Positions 8,693 to 17,705 of a stretch of DNA of 64,000 bases are shown in pieces. The notes below the pieces were generated by a model, which saw only the letters and a program-made list of their open reading frames with translations, did no database searches and had not been told where the DNA came from. This DNA is from Cytophagales bacterium (GTDB taxonomy: Bacteria; Bacteroidota; Bacteroidia; Cytophagales; VRUD01). The position numbers and the translations under genes are program-made. The stretch spans positions 1 to 64,000 of the forward strand of contig VRUD01000009.1 of assembly GCA_019456305.1 (NCBI GenBank), given 5' to 3'. Each line of letters begins with the position of its first letter. The stretch's first letter is position 1.

Positions 8693-11600
8693 TTATTTAA
8701 AAGTAAGCTGTTTGATATTCTTACCCTCCACTTTAAATAAATTATATGATTTGGAAGAACGGTAATACATAAGCGCGATCAAATCAGTACTATCAAAAGG
8801 CTTTTCAATGATATTATTTCCTGAAAGATCATATAGATAGGTTTTTCTTTCAACCTTATCATGGATTGCATAAATCTCTGTGGCAAAATTATAATATTGA
8901 ACTGCAAAGTTTGAGATAGAGGATTGGTGAGAATACAATTTTTCAAATATCAGATCAAGCTTCTTATCAAAAAGCGCTAATTTATTACCCTGTTGCATCA
9001 CAATAATCCAATCTTTTTGTAAAACATCGATACACAATCCAAAAGTCGTTTGTTTTTCCTGTCTTATTTCCTTAATTTCCCTTGTGAGCTGCTTACTTGA
9101 AATGACCTTTCCTGCGAGATTAAATTTAACAAGCGAGCCATGGGTGGTAACCGTTGTAAAATAAGTATTTGAAAAGTCTAACCCTTTTTTAATATATAAG
9201 GGGCTTATCGTGTGGTCTTTCAGATCAAGCGGGAATCCATTGCGCATCTCTCCCCTTCTGTTCATAATATTCACAATACCATTTTCATGTACAGCAATGA
9301 TGCAATCCTTGTCTGCCACTTTTATGTGGGTAACCGGGGATGACAACTTACAGCTTGAGTTGTGAGCCATACATAATTTTTTAGGGTTCCATCCTTCCAG
9401 GTTCTTACCTTCTTTGTTATACATATAAATATTCCCATTATCGTCAGAAACCAGGAACCTGTAATTTTTGTTGTTATCGTAATCGATCACTGATAATGTT
9501 TGTATTTTCTCATTCTTTGTAACAGGGAGATTGATAGGGTAATGTTTAACCATACTCCCTTTTCTGTCAAAAGCATAAATCTTATCTGGCGTTGCAAAGA
9601 GATATTGCAGCTTGGCATTCTTATACAGGTCTACCTGGAAAACATCACTTACAATTGGCTCTCTTAACGATTTTTTCCACAAAATTTTCCCACTTTTTGA
9701 TAACAAATAAATCTGGTTATGAGAATCCTGTACAAAAATTTCCAGGCTATTATCGTAGTGATTTTTCACTATATAAGGTTTTGTCATGGCAGGGAAGTCT
9801 AATTCAACATTGGTTTTCACAACGACATTTGTCCCCGGGTAACTCGGGGTAAAGGGATCCTTAGCCTTGCCATGACTTTCACCTTTTTGATATTTTAAAA
9901 CAAGGCTGGTATAAAATTTATAGTCCCGGGTTTCGGAAATGACGCTTTCCTGTTCGGATATTATAGAGGTGGGTGGTTCTATATTCGCAAACTGTAACGC
10001 CATGAGGTCAAACCCCGTCCACTTTGCTTCATCCTTTTTCCCTGGTCCGCTATTTATTTTTGGGATGTTAATAATCAATGTCAGGTTAGCTTCAGAGATG
10101 CTCTCATCAAGAAATAAATTTTGTTGAATATTCTTACCCCAGGTGTTTTCTTCTTCAATATTTTTGATAAGCGTTTCAATTGCTTGTTGGCTGTTGGCCA
10201 ATACTATATAATCGTGAACAGGTGCAAAAAAACATCTTTCAAAGCCAATGAAAGGATTTCCAAAAATCTTATACGGAAATTCTTTGATATTCAACAACCT
10301 GATATTTATACCCCGATATGAATCGTTATCTGTTTTTCCCTTTATCTCCCTTGTTCCCTTCAACCGGGTTGCATTAGCAAGCATTATTAATTCGTCAATT
10401 ACTTCATTGATTTTTTTTACCTTAAGAAAAAGAAGTTTATCTATAACACCACGGGTACCCGGGGCTTTTTTCCCCTCTATTCCCTTCATTGGTTGGAGCA
10501 GACACAATCCAATCTCATTATCGAGCCGGTTAAAAATACTGCTTACATCAAACCCATATTCTTTCAGCAAATGAGTTGTTTCCTCAACATACTCCTTTCC
10601 CCGGTAATCTGCTAATGACTGCTTTAATTTTATTCCGTCATCAAAGCCATAATGCAATAAAACTGCCGTATTGTTTGGAACAATTTTTTTTAATGAAAAC
10701 GCCTGGGGTGATTGATCTATAAACACTGATAAATAGTGTCCGGAAGTGAATCCATTGAGCAGCAATTTATTTTCACTGGTAGAAAGGTCCAAAACTGAAG
10801 CAATAGCGAATTTCCCGCTCACTAAATGAGTAAGATATGAACCAGGTGATGGTTCTAAATTTACGCTTCCACCTGCCTGCCCTGAGAAGCTGCTTTGCGG
10901 GCGGGCAGGTAGAAGCGCTGACAGTAATAATGGGAGTTTTTTGCAGTTCACGTAAACACGAATGCCCCCTCCTAAATCCCCCATTCCCCCATTCCTTCCC
11001 GAAATGGTGAATGGGTGAATCGGTGAATCGGTGACTTGTCTTCCGCGTTTCTCCGTTTCTCCGATTCCCCGTTTCTCCGATTCAAGGAAGCTTGGAAGGG
11101 GGCTATGGGAGCTGTTGATCTTACGAATGGCATCTTCAATTAAAAAAGGAGTATCAGCAGCGATAAAATAGTTTCTGTATATGATATAAGCTAATCTGAA
11201 TCTATCTTCAGCGCCTGCCTGCCATCCTTTTGCCACTTCTCTGGCCTGTCCGCCAGACAGGCGGGCAGGAAGGCCGGTAATTTCAGTTATCCTGAATCCC
11301 TTAAAATTCCTGGCCTTTAGCTTAAATTTCAGATCAGTTTTGAATTGTTTCAGCAGATATTTAACCATCTTTTTATCACTTGATCTTTTTATTGGCAAAA
11401 AAAGCAGGTAATCAAAATCAAGGTGGCCTTCTTCAGAAAGGCCGTTTTTGCCGTTAATGTGCAGAGAGATAGTTAGGCGCTTGTTTCCGAAGAGATCAAC
11501 TAAATTATTTTGCGTTTCTCCCCCGAGTACTCGGGATCCTTTCCCCGTTTCAACAGTTTTAGGTGGGACTGGAGAAAATGCAGGATAGTTAGTCATTAAT

Positions 11601-11860
11601 CTGTCAAAAACGCTGAGTGCAGCGGATATTTTCTGCAAAAAAGGAGTTCTTTCTAAATCTATCCAGATGGGATTTTTATTAAAGTCTTTCCATTCTTTTG
11701 ATAAATCCGAAGATTCAATAATAATAACTGCATCGTCAGGAATAAGTGTCCATACCTCTGTGTGGCTGGGCAAATACCATCTGTCGTATAGAAAATACCC
11801 GGCAATACAGGTAAGTAATACCAATATGAGTGTAATAATAATCTTTTTCACTAACCGCAA
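8693..11860 (-). CDS. Large membrane-anchored DUF3352-like/beta-propeller protein
   Basis: A 1055-residue protein with one N-terminal membrane segment (residues 5-25), then a region beginning PSHTEVWTLIPDDAVIIIES. This resembles the DUF3352 type in which proline-rich starts precede repeated alpha/beta units. Residues from about 690 on carry PQQ/WD-like blades such as IYLLSKSGKILWKKSL and IYMYNKEGKNLEGW, likely a propeller. It is probably exported and anchored to the inner membrane; its role is unknown. Four repeat elements lie in frame: around residues 108-113, 197-215, 254-298 and 316-330. They were probably acquired late, because they are rich in Gly, Arg and Pro and unlike their surroundings. 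Confidence 0.85.
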   Translation of the reverse strand: MRLVKKIIITLILVLLTCIAGYFLYDRWYLPSHTEVWTLIPDDAVIIIESSDLSKEWKDFNKNPIWIDLERTPFLQKISAALSVFDRLMTNYPAFSPVPPKTVETGKGSRVLGGETQNNLVDLFGNKRLTISLHINGKNGLSEEGHLDFDYLLFLPIKRSSDKKMVKYLLKQFKTDLKFKLKARNFKGFRITEITGLPARLSGGQAREVAKGWQAGAEDRFRLAYIIYRNYFIAADTPFLIEDAIRKINSSHSPLPSFLESEKRGIGETEKRGRQVTDSPIHPFTISGRNGGMGDLGGGIRVYVNCKKLPLLLSALLPARPQSSFSGQAGGSVNLEPSPGSYLTHLVSGKFAIASVLDLSTSENKLLLNGFTSGHYLSVFIDQSPQAFSLKKIVPNNTAVLLHYGFDDGIKLKQSLADYRGKEYVEETTHLLKEYGFDVSSIFNRLDNEIGLCLLQPMKGIEGKKAPGTRGVIDKLLFLKVKKINEVIDELIMLANATRLKGTREIKGKTDNDSYRGINIRLLNIKEFPYKIFGNPFIGFERCFFAPVHDYIVLANSQQAIETLIKNIEEENTWGKNIQQNLFLDESISEANLTLIINIPKINSGPGKKDEAKWTGFDLMALQFANIEPPTSIISEQESVISETRDYKFYTSLVLKYQKGESHGKAKDPFTPSYPGTNVVVKTNVELDFPAMTKPYIVKNHYDNSLEIFVQDSHNQIYLLSKSGKILWKKSLREPIVSDVFQVDLYKNAKLQYLFATPDKIYAFDRKGSMVKHYPINLPVTKNEKIQTLSVIDYDNNKNYRFLVSDDNGNIYMYNKEGKNLEGWNPKKLCMAHNSSCKLSSPVTHIKVADKDCIIAVHENGIVNIMNRRGEMRNGFPLDLKDHTISPLYIKKGLDFSNTYFTTVTTHGSLVKFNLAGKVISSKQLTREIKEIRQEKQTTFGLCIDVLQKDWIIVMQQGNKLALFDKKLDLIFEKLYSHQSSISNFAVQYYNFATEIYAIHDKVERKTYLYDLSGNNIIEKPFDSTDLIALMYYRSSKSYNLFKVEGKNIKQLTFK
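10965..11099 (-). repeat. In-frame coding repeat, family A, copy 1
   Basis: Encodes a segment with EKRGIGETEKRGRQVTDSP and IHPFTISGRNGGMGDLGG. DNA landmarks on the plus strand are GAATGGGTGAATCGGTGAAT and TTTCTCCGATTCCCCGTTTC. Copies 2 and 3 at 16445-16540 and 45536-45678 share both the landmarks and the reading frame. Confidence 0.85.
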
Positions 11861-11933
11861 ATTTTTTTACAAAATTATTAATTTCTACATTTTTCTTACT
11901 AAATTGCATTTTTATTACGTAAACAATTAACAA

Positions 11934-12590
11934 ATGAATAAGATATGGAAATATAAGCGCGGGGCGCATAACGCAGCGCGTCCTGAGTACCCGGGGCGCA
12001 TAGTGCCCCGCCAGTTGGCGGGGCTATTCGCATTATATTCAATTGTAGTATTACTCTCTTCCTGTTTTAAAGTGCGGGAACCAGAGCCCTCTAATACTCA
12101 GTCTAGCCAATCAGGATGGATTAGCCCAACCGAAGTTGGTATTCTGGTAGAAAACCTTAGTTCGGCTGTTACACAGCCCAATACATCTAATTACGAGCGA
12201 TGTTTTAATCCTGAAAGATTCGTTTTTGTGCCTGAACCAACTGTTGCGGGTGGATCTGATGGAATATTTACAAATTGGGCATTTGCTGATGAAAGTGCAT
12301 ATTTCATTAATCTCAGTAACAATATTATTTCAACATCTTTAAATAGTTTAGTATTTACAAACACAAAGATATTAAATACCGTTGATTTTACGATAGATTC
12401 CGTGGAATATACTGCCGATTATGAACTTACTTTATATCAAACGGATACTTTATCTACTAATAAAGGCAATTTGAGATTCATTTTGGTTAGAAATGATAAT
12501 AATGAATTCTATATATATTCATGGCAGGATAATAAGGTTAATGATATAATTCCAAGCTGGACAGATTTAAAAGCAAATTTTATTAATTAG
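11934..12590 (+). CDS. Lipoprotein with repeat-derived N-terminus
   Basis: A 218-residue protein with a lipobox-like LLSSC after a hydrophobic stretch (about residues 29-44), so it is probably a lipoprotein. The residues before the signal core (RGAHNAARPEYPGRIVPRQL) come from a GC-rich repeat at 11957-12027 that also occurs at 35446-35523. The mature part has no family I recognise. It resembles the next gene in plan, with a lipobox, an early Cys-F motif and a compact alpha/beta fold of SnoaL/NTF2 size. It diverges from the large propeller gene, with 73 bp between them. Confidence 0.75.
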   Translation: MNKIWKYKRGAHNAARPEYPGRIVPRQLAGLFALYSIVVLLSSCFKVREPEPSNTQSSQSGWISPTEVGILVENLSSAVTQPNTSNYERCFNPERFVFVPEPTVAGGSDGIFTNWAFADESAYFINLSNNIISTSLNSLVFTNTKILNTVDFTIDSVEYTADYELTLYQTDTLSTNKGNLRFILVRNDNNEFYIYSWQDNKVNDIIPSWTDLKANFIN

Positions 12591-12661
12591 CTCCGGGTTA
12601 TTTGGGATCATAAGTTGATTAAAAAATACGTCATTCGCAAAAAAAGATTTAATGATTAGTG

Positions 12662-13171
12662 ATGCGCATAGTCAGATACATAAAAAAATTTATCCTGTTT
12701 GTTTTCATACCGCTCTCCTCTTGCAACCCATTTGCTCCCGGATTGGATGATGTAATTATTGATCAGTGTGACAGAAGAACTTTTGATGGCTTTTTTGAGT
12801 GTTTTAAAAATGCATACGAATTACAGGATTCTACACTTTATGGTCGGCTTGTTGCCCCGGATTTTATTTTTACCTATATTGACTTTATAAACAATACAGA
12901 GATCAAATGGGGCAGAGATGTTGAAATGCGCTATACTTACAATATGTTCAGACAGGTAAAATCTACCAGCCTGCAATGGAATTACTACATCATTGCAGAT
13001 ACTTCGATCTCTGATACCCTGGCAAGTGTTGAAAGGGCATTCAATTTGTTCATTTTTCAGGATGATCAAAATGTTTTCAGAGGAACGGGCAGCGCTGGTC
13101 TCATCTTAACAAGAAAATCTAAAGAAGATTTTTGGAAAATGGCTTCATGGTATGATAAGAGTGATTTTTAA
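12662..13171 (+). CDS. Lipoprotein, SnoaL/NTF2-like size
   Basis: 169 residues starting at ATG 12662. The signal peptide ends in PLSSC (about residues 18-22), a lipobox followed by NPFAPG. Sequence after it includes FDGFFECFKNAYELQDSTLY and FWKMASWYDKSDF. This layout fits the cone-shaped NTF2/SnoaL-like folds, though I cannot confirm it. It lies 71 bp after the preceding lipoprotein on the same strand, so the two may be cotranscribed paralogues. Function unknown. Confidence 0.75.
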   Translation: MRIVRYIKKFILFVFIPLSSCNPFAPGLDDVIIDQCDRRTFDGFFECFKNAYELQDSTLYGRLVAPDFIFTYIDFINNTEIKWGRDVEMRYTYNMFRQVKSTSLQWNYYIIADTSISDTLASVERAFNLFIFQDDQNVFRGTGSAGLILTRKSKEDFWKMASWYDKSDF

Positions 13172-13223
13172 ATATGGAAAATGGTTTCAAAATCAAGAAT
13201 TAATATCCATCTTCCATTTTCCA

Positions 13224-14138
13224 TTATCCATCTTCCATAATATTATCCAACGCATCATCTAACACTGCATATTGAAATTGAAATCCTTTTTTCTGGATTT
13301 TTGCCGAAGAAATTTTTGAGCCTCCGACCAAAACCTCACCCATTTCACCAAGAATAATTTTTAAAACGAATTTTGGTATATTGGGCAGCAACAAAGGCCT
13401 GTGCAGCTTCTTAGCTATTGCTTTGGTTAATTGAGCATTGGTGACTGGCTCAGGCGCAACTGCATTATAAATTCCTTTTATTTCGTCATTTTCTAATGCC
13501 CAAATGAACATTTTACATAGATCATCCAAATGTATCCACGACAGGTATTGCCTGCCAGAGCCGAGCGGTGCGCCTATAAAATATTTAATTGGTTGAGCCA
13601 TCTTAGGCAATCCTCCTCCCTTTCGTGTCAATGCCATTCCGGCAATTCTCAAAACAACGACCCTTATATTTAATCCTTCAACCTGATGAATCGCATTTTC
13701 CCAATCTCTGCACAAATTCCCAAGAAAATCATTGGTAACGGGAGCTTCTTCCGTGATAAGCTGATCACCCGTATCACCATAATACCCTATTGCAGACGCA
13801 GAAATTACAGCTTTAACCTTATTTGAAATTGTTTTTAGCTTTTCGTATAATAATTTTGAACTCAAAATCCGGCTGTCATATATTTCTTTCTTTCTTTTTC
13901 TATTCCATCTACTCTCTGCAATACTTTCGCCTGCAAGATGAATGATATGGTCTGTGTTTGATAATGCATCATTTTCTATATATTGATCCTCAACACGCCA
14001 CAGGTATGTGGGGACCTTCGGATTATCCGGCTTGTGCCTGCTCAAATAGCATACTTCATAACCTTTTTCAAGCAATAGCTCAGTCAACCTTGTGCCGACC
14101 AGGCCGGTGCCTCCGGTGATTAGGACAGTGGGATTCAT
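13224..14138 (-). CDS. TIGR01777 family NAD(P)-dependent epimerase/reductase
   Basis: 304 residues with an extended-SDR Rossmann fold. The nucleotide-binding motif is GGTGLVGTRL (residues 8-17), followed by HLAGESIAESRWNRKRKKEI and SASAIGYYGDTG around the active Tyr. The C-terminal DUF1731 segment reads LGEMGEVLVGGSKISSAKIQ. Family members are often called cell-division inhibitor SulA-like or YfcH, but the substrate is unknown. It converges on the lipoprotein gene, and the gap between them carries CTTCCATTTTCCAT repeats. Confidence 0.92.
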   Translation of the reverse strand: MNPTVLITGGTGLVGTRLTELLLEKGYEVCYLSRHKPDNPKVPTYLWRVEDQYIENDALSNTDHIIHLAGESIAESRWNRKRKKEIYDSRILSSKLLYEKLKTISNKVKAVISASAIGYYGDTGDQLITEEAPVTNDFLGNLCRDWENAIHQVEGLNIRVVVLRIAGMALTRKGGGLPKMAQPIKYFIGAPLGSGRQYLSWIHLDDLCKMFIWALENDEIKGIYNAVAPEPVTNAQLTKAIAKKLHRPLLLPNIPKFVLKIILGEMGEVLVGGSKISSAKIQKKGFQFQYAVLDDALDNIMEDG

Positions 14139-14184
14139 ATATTTACGATTTAAGATTTACCTGCCCGCCTTACATTGAACTCAT

Positions 14185-14391
14185 TTACAATTCTTTCTCA
14201 ACAAAGCCCGCAACCTTCATAAAATGCCTGAGCAAACCAATTTTAAGTGGCTTGTTTTTGTGAACCGGAACCGAAATTCTATCCTCCCTGCCTGTCTTAC
14301 CGAACACATGATGGCTTCCCTTAATCCTCAATAGTTGCCAGCCCTGTTTTTCAAGTGCTTTGCAAAACTCTTTACCTGAAATCTGTTTCAT
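14185..14391 (-). CDS. hicA: HicA-type mRNA interferase toxin
   Basis: 68 residues with the double-stranded-RNA-binding-like fold of HicA. The motif GSHHVFGK (residues 25-32) contains the catalytic histidine, and the N-terminus KQISGKEFCKALEKQGWQ is typical. HicA cleaves mRNA when free of its antitoxin. Its ATG overlaps the hicB stop (ATGA), so the two are translationally coupled. Confidence 0.92.
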   Translation of the reverse strand: MKQISGKEFCKALEKQGWQLLRIKGSHHVFGKTGREDRISVPVHKNKPLKIGLLRHFMKVAGFVEKEL

Positions 14392-14591
14392 ACAACAATT
14401 TCAATAACATTTGCTTTTTCTTTCTTCCCTGGCTTTGCAACATCCACCGAGAGGCAGGCATCCACCGCTTCGTAAATGTTTTGCAATAATTCCTGAAATG
14501 TTTCTCCCTGCGTAGCACATCCTTTGATAGCAGGCACCTCAGCCCAATAGCCGCCTTCTTCGGCTTCGTGTATTATTACTTTCAATTTCAT
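14388..14591 (-). CDS. hicB: HicB-type antitoxin
   Basis: About 67 residues from MKLKVIIHEAEEGGYWAEVP. This is the single-domain HicB fold with PAIKGCATQGETFQELLQNI. It neutralises HicA by masking the active site. The antitoxin precedes the toxin, as in many hicBA operons. A longer start at 14618 would add nine residues that family members lack. No DNA-binding domain is visible, so autoregulation through this protein is uncertain. Confidence 0.9.
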   Translation of the reverse strand: MKLKVIIHEAEEGGYWAEVPAIKGCATQGETFQELLQNIYEAVDACLSVDVAKPGKKEKANVIEIVV

Positions 14592-14844
14592 TTTGTTATT
14601 TTTTGCAAATTTACTCATTTCTTTCCGCTCATCTGTAAATAATCTTCTAAATTTTTAAGCAGTTGCTTTTTGAAGTTTCTCTAAGCGAGGACTGGGAAGA
14701 ATGCACCATTGGCGTGAACGAATACGAATAATTAGTATATTAGCATCGGTTAATTTTTTTATTTAATTGATTCCTTTTATTTTTGCATCGGTCTGCGTAC
14801 GGTACGACAGGCAGCAAAGTAACTAACTAAATTTTAATCAAATC

Positions 14845-15549
14845 ATGAAGTACTTTTCATCAGTATTTACGATACTATTAATAATTTGTAATATATCGTT
14901 TGGTCAGCAAGTGACCGTAGAAGAAATAGAAGAGATCATAAACAAAGTGCCCAGAACAGGATTGGCCACTATATTGGAATTGGATAAGAAGTTTGTGGAA
15001 AAACTATGGTCAAAACACCTCAAAAAATATGGCGCCAAGGTATCTTCATCTAAAGGTATGTATACAGTAGAAAGCGTGAATATCTCCGGTATCTCAAACA
15101 GGCCGATCCGTGTGATCTCAGGTGTAAAAAGCACCGGTAAGGGCATGCGGGTATGGTGGGTGCTTGACCTGGGTGATTCTTACGTAACTAAATCGGAAAA
15201 TAAAAGCGCCTACAATGCTGCTGAAAAGATCATGCATGATTTCGGAGTAAAGGCATACCGGGAAGATATAAATATCCAGATAGAAGATGCTGAAAAGCTG
15301 CTGGGTAAAATGGTAAAAAGTTACGAAAAAGAAGTTAAGGAAGGAATAGACCTGCAAAAATCGGTTGAAAGAAACAAAGAGGAAAAAATCCGCCTGGAAA
15401 ATGCCATTGTAAAAAATGCAGATGATCTGGAGCAGCTACTCAAAGATATAGAACAAAATAAAAAGGACCAGGTACAGTCGCAGGAGGACGTGGAAAAGAT
15501 GAAAGGCTCTGTGGAGGGAGTGAAGGCGAAGCTTGCAAAGGTGTATTAA
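14845..15549 (+). CDS. Secreted protein with coiled-coil tail, unknown function
   Basis: 234 residues. A signal peptide (1-20, ending NISFGQ) is followed by a compact domain to about residue 140 and then a charged helix to the end (EKEVKEGIDLQKSVERNKEE and on), likely a coiled coil. I do not recognise the family; similar proteins occur in Bacteroidota. It is probably periplasmic or attached to the outer membrane. A TATTTTTG box at 14778-14785 could be its promoter. The upstream gap also holds a half copy of the AT-rich MITE family (about 14719-14750). Confidence 0.75.
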   Translation: MKYFSSVFTILLIICNISFGQQVTVEEIEEIINKVPRTGLATILELDKKFVEKLWSKHLKKYGAKVSSSKGMYTVESVNISGISNRPIRVISGVKSTGKGMRVWWVLDLGDSYVTKSENKSAYNAAEKIMHDFGVKAYREDINIQIEDAEKLLGKMVKSYEKEVKEGIDLQKSVERNKEEKIRLENAIVKNADDLEQLLKDIEQNKKDQVQSQEDVEKMKGSVEGVKAKLAKVY

Positions 15550-15565
15550 CAGCAACTTCACATTT

Positions 15566-15655
15566 GGGCATCTCTAAAAACTACACCATACATTCCCCTC
15601 TATCAAGAGGGGCAAGGGGTGTGTTTTAAAAAATATGTAGTTTTTAGAGATGCCC
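15566..15655. repeat. Hairpin-forming repeat with 19-bp inverted ends
   Basis: GGGCATCTCTAAAAACTAC (15566-15584) is the reverse complement of 15637-15655. The interior carries CCCCTCTATCAAGAGGGG. A shorter relative sits at 29592-29635. Both follow gene ends, so they may double as terminators. Confidence 0.75.
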
Positions 15656-15682
15656 ATTTATCAACAGCCATTGTTAGAATCC

Positions 15683-15715
15683 AACTTTCCTAAACCTCTG
15701 AGGTTTAGGAAAGTT
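15683..15715 (-). terminator. Terminator-like palindrome after the arginase-fold gene
   Basis: AACTTTCCTAAACCTC (15683-15698) pairs with the following GAGGTTTAGGAAAGTT. It lies 11 bp beyond the stop of the minus-strand gene at 15726. On the minus strand the text after it is TGGATTC rather than a T-run, so efficiency is uncertain. Confidence 0.5.
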
Positions 15716-15725
15716 TAAGGAACTA

Positions 15726-17009
15726 TCACTCAACCACCAACAACCTCGCATGCGTCAACAGCCAACGTTTTGGTAATTCTCCTTTGTTGGCAGCAACCTG
15801 GTAATCGTTGTAACTGCAGGGGACGATAGAATTTCTTGGTTTCTTTCCGGATGGATTGGGTACTTCCAGCCACCACTTGTCTGTGAATTTGTTTTTATAA
15901 AAGACCATGTCGGAAAGATCATCTTTACCCGCATACGCCCCCTTGGGTATTGTAACAAGATATTTTTTGTAGTCTTCGCTGTCAAAATCAAGCTCATTTC
16001 TACGATTATAAAAACCTTCTGTAAAATACCAGATCATCGTGGCAATAACGGAAGCGGTTTGTTTTTTGAGGTCTTCATTTGGATTATATTCATAAAATCC
16101 AATGGAGGTTAGCCTGTCATTCAGACCGGCATACCAACAGATCTGGCAGGCTTCTTCTCCGGTTAATCCAAAAGGTTGGGCGTTTAAATTGCCGGGGGCA
16201 TCGGCCTGCTTAATTGCCGTAATGTCAAAGCTCATCATATCTGCATTCCTGATCACAGGCTCTGTTTCCTCCATATTTTCTCTTATCTGTCCTACCCTGT
16301 AAGACTCAAAATGCAGCGCTTCAAGCGAAGCAATAGAGTCCTGGTCGGTCAGATAACTTTGATAAGCCAGATGGCTGAAATTGAACAGAAATTTTGGCTC
16401 ATAAGTGAGCAGCCGGTAGGTATGATGTCTGCACATTTCTACAGCCCCCCCTAAATCCTCCACGCCACTATTCCTTATCGAATCGGTGAATCGGTGAATC
16501 GGTGAATCGGTGAATCGCTTCGTTTTCCTTTTCTCCATATCAAGCATGGCATCTACGTTAAGCACGCTTATGAGCTTTTCAGCGCCCTGGTATGCTAAAA
16601 ACTGCCCGTAGTCCAGGTCATGGCTGCCGCCTAAGATAATTGGCAGAACCTTATTATTGATCAAGGTCTCACATACCTCCTTTAATCTCAGGTATGTTTT
16701 TTCTAAATTTTCTGCAGGTTTTAGATTTCCCAGGTCTGTAATTTTATATGCCCCTGTGCCTAACTTGAGATGGTATAATTTCCTTCTTATTTCATCCGGC
16801 CCCATGGAAGTCCCTTTATTGATGATGGTGCCCCTTTCTTCGCAAACACCCAAAATGGCTATATCACTGTCTTTCCAACGTGCCTGGGCAGATTTGAGAC
16901 CAGAAACTTTCTCAGTATTTACGGTTATGTTATTATACCAGTTGTTTGTCCCCTGGCAGGGCTTAATTACATTTTCATTAACCGGGGTGAAAAATTTTGC
17001 TAAATTCAT
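15726..17009 (-). CDS. Arginase/formimidoylglutamase-fold hydrolase with in-frame repeat
   Basis: 427 residues of the ureohydrolase (arginase) superfamily, whose members hydrolyse guanidino or formimino groups with two Mn ions. Metal-site motifs are GGSHDLDYG (127-135), NVDAMLD (151-157) and SFDITAIKQADAPG (about 255-268). The usual DAHxD is DAMLD here, so one histidine ligand is lost. Related Bacteroidota proteins also lack it, so activity may differ from arginase. Residues about 158-190 are a family-A repeat insertion placed directly after DAMLD, next to the active site. The Bacteroidota branch is usually annotated as formimidoylglutamase; no hut genes are nearby. Confidence 0.85.
   Translation of the reverse strand: MNLAKFFTPVNENVIKPCQGTNNWYNNITVNTEKVSGLKSAQARWKDSDIAILGVCEERGTIINKGTSMGPDEIRRKLYHLKLGTGAYKITDLGNLKPAENLEKTYLRLKEVCETLINNKVLPIILGGSHDLDYGQFLAYQGAEKLISVLNVDAMLDMEKRKTKRFTDSPIHRFTDSIRNSGVEDLGGAVEMCRHHTYRLLTYEPKFLFNFSHLAYQSYLTDQDSIASLEALHFESYRVGQIRENMEETEPVIRNADMMSFDITAIKQADAPGNLNAQPFGLTGEEACQICWYAGLNDRLTSIGFYEYNPNEDLKKQTASVIATMIWYFTEGFYNRRNELDFDSEDYKKYLVTIPKGAYAGKDDLSDMVFYKNKFTDKWWLEVPNPSGKKPRNSIVPCSYNDYQVAANKGELPKRWLLTHARLLVVE
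16445..16540 (-). repeat. In-frame coding repeat, family A, copy 2
   Basis: Encodes MEKRKTKRFTDSPIHRFTDS and then IRNSGVEDLGG. Plus-strand landmarks are CTATTCCTTATCGAATC and four tandem GGTGAATC units. It has the same reading frame as copies 1 and 3. Confidence 0.88.
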
Positions 17010-17099
17010 TGATAAAAAAAATATTACAAGATGGGAAGGTAACGGTTTAGCTAAATTGCATTTAAATGCGGTTTATGTTTTGTTAGTGGCTGGTTTTAT

Positions 17100-17594
17100 T
17101 TAACTATTAACCATCTCTTTTAAATCAGCATTTTTATTTCTAAGATCCAAACCACCTTCATATACGGACTTTAAATTCACAAGAAAAAATGACCAACCGG
17201 AATCACAACCCAAACGAATACTACGTTTTGATTCATCATCAGTAGGAATATTCTTTTGAGTTAACTCCACCACAACATATTCATTTTGTTGCGATAGTTT
17301 GATATCTACCAAGCATTTACCAGCAAATGTAAATTGCAAAAAATCCTTTCCATTTGCTTCAGTAATTCCCCCTTTTTCTACTATATCATATAAATACCAA
17401 GACCATTCATAAGTATGATTTTTTTTTATATTACTTTCTCTTTCAATGGGGTTAGTATTTTCGTCATAATAATTTGCCTTACTCAAAAACCACTTTTCAA
17501 TTTCGGATGGTTTTGCCCACGAATCATATATGTCAGAAAGTTTTGCTTTTACTGCAATTCTCTTTGTAAAAGTAGTCCAGTTGAAATTTTTCAT
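17100..17594 (-). CDS. SRPBCC/AHSA1-domain protein
   Basis: 164 residues with the helix-grip fold of the AHSA1 (activator of Hsp90 ATPase homologue 1-like) family. It shows IYDSWAKPSEIEKWF near the N-terminus and the closing helix segment GWSFFLVNLKSVYEGGLDLR. Bacterial members bind hydrophobic ligands, but the ligand cannot be read from the sequence. It stands alone between the arginase-fold gene and R-M module 2. Confidence 0.88.
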   Translation of the reverse strand: MKNFNWTTFTKRIAVKAKLSDIYDSWAKPSEIEKWFLSKANYYDENTNPIERESNIKKNHTYEWSWYLYDIVEKGGITEANGKDFLQFTFAGKCLVDIKLSQQNEYVVVELTQKNIPTDDESKRSIRLGCDSGWSFFLVNLKSVYEGGLDLRNKNADLKEMVNS

Positions 17595-17705
17595 CTTTAT
17601 TATTTATTGTTTATCAATTAATATCGTTATACTTGCCACTAACGGCCAGTGTATGGCATATTGGGAGTTTTGAAGTTGACTTGAGCAGTATTTGGTTGCG
17701 GATAT

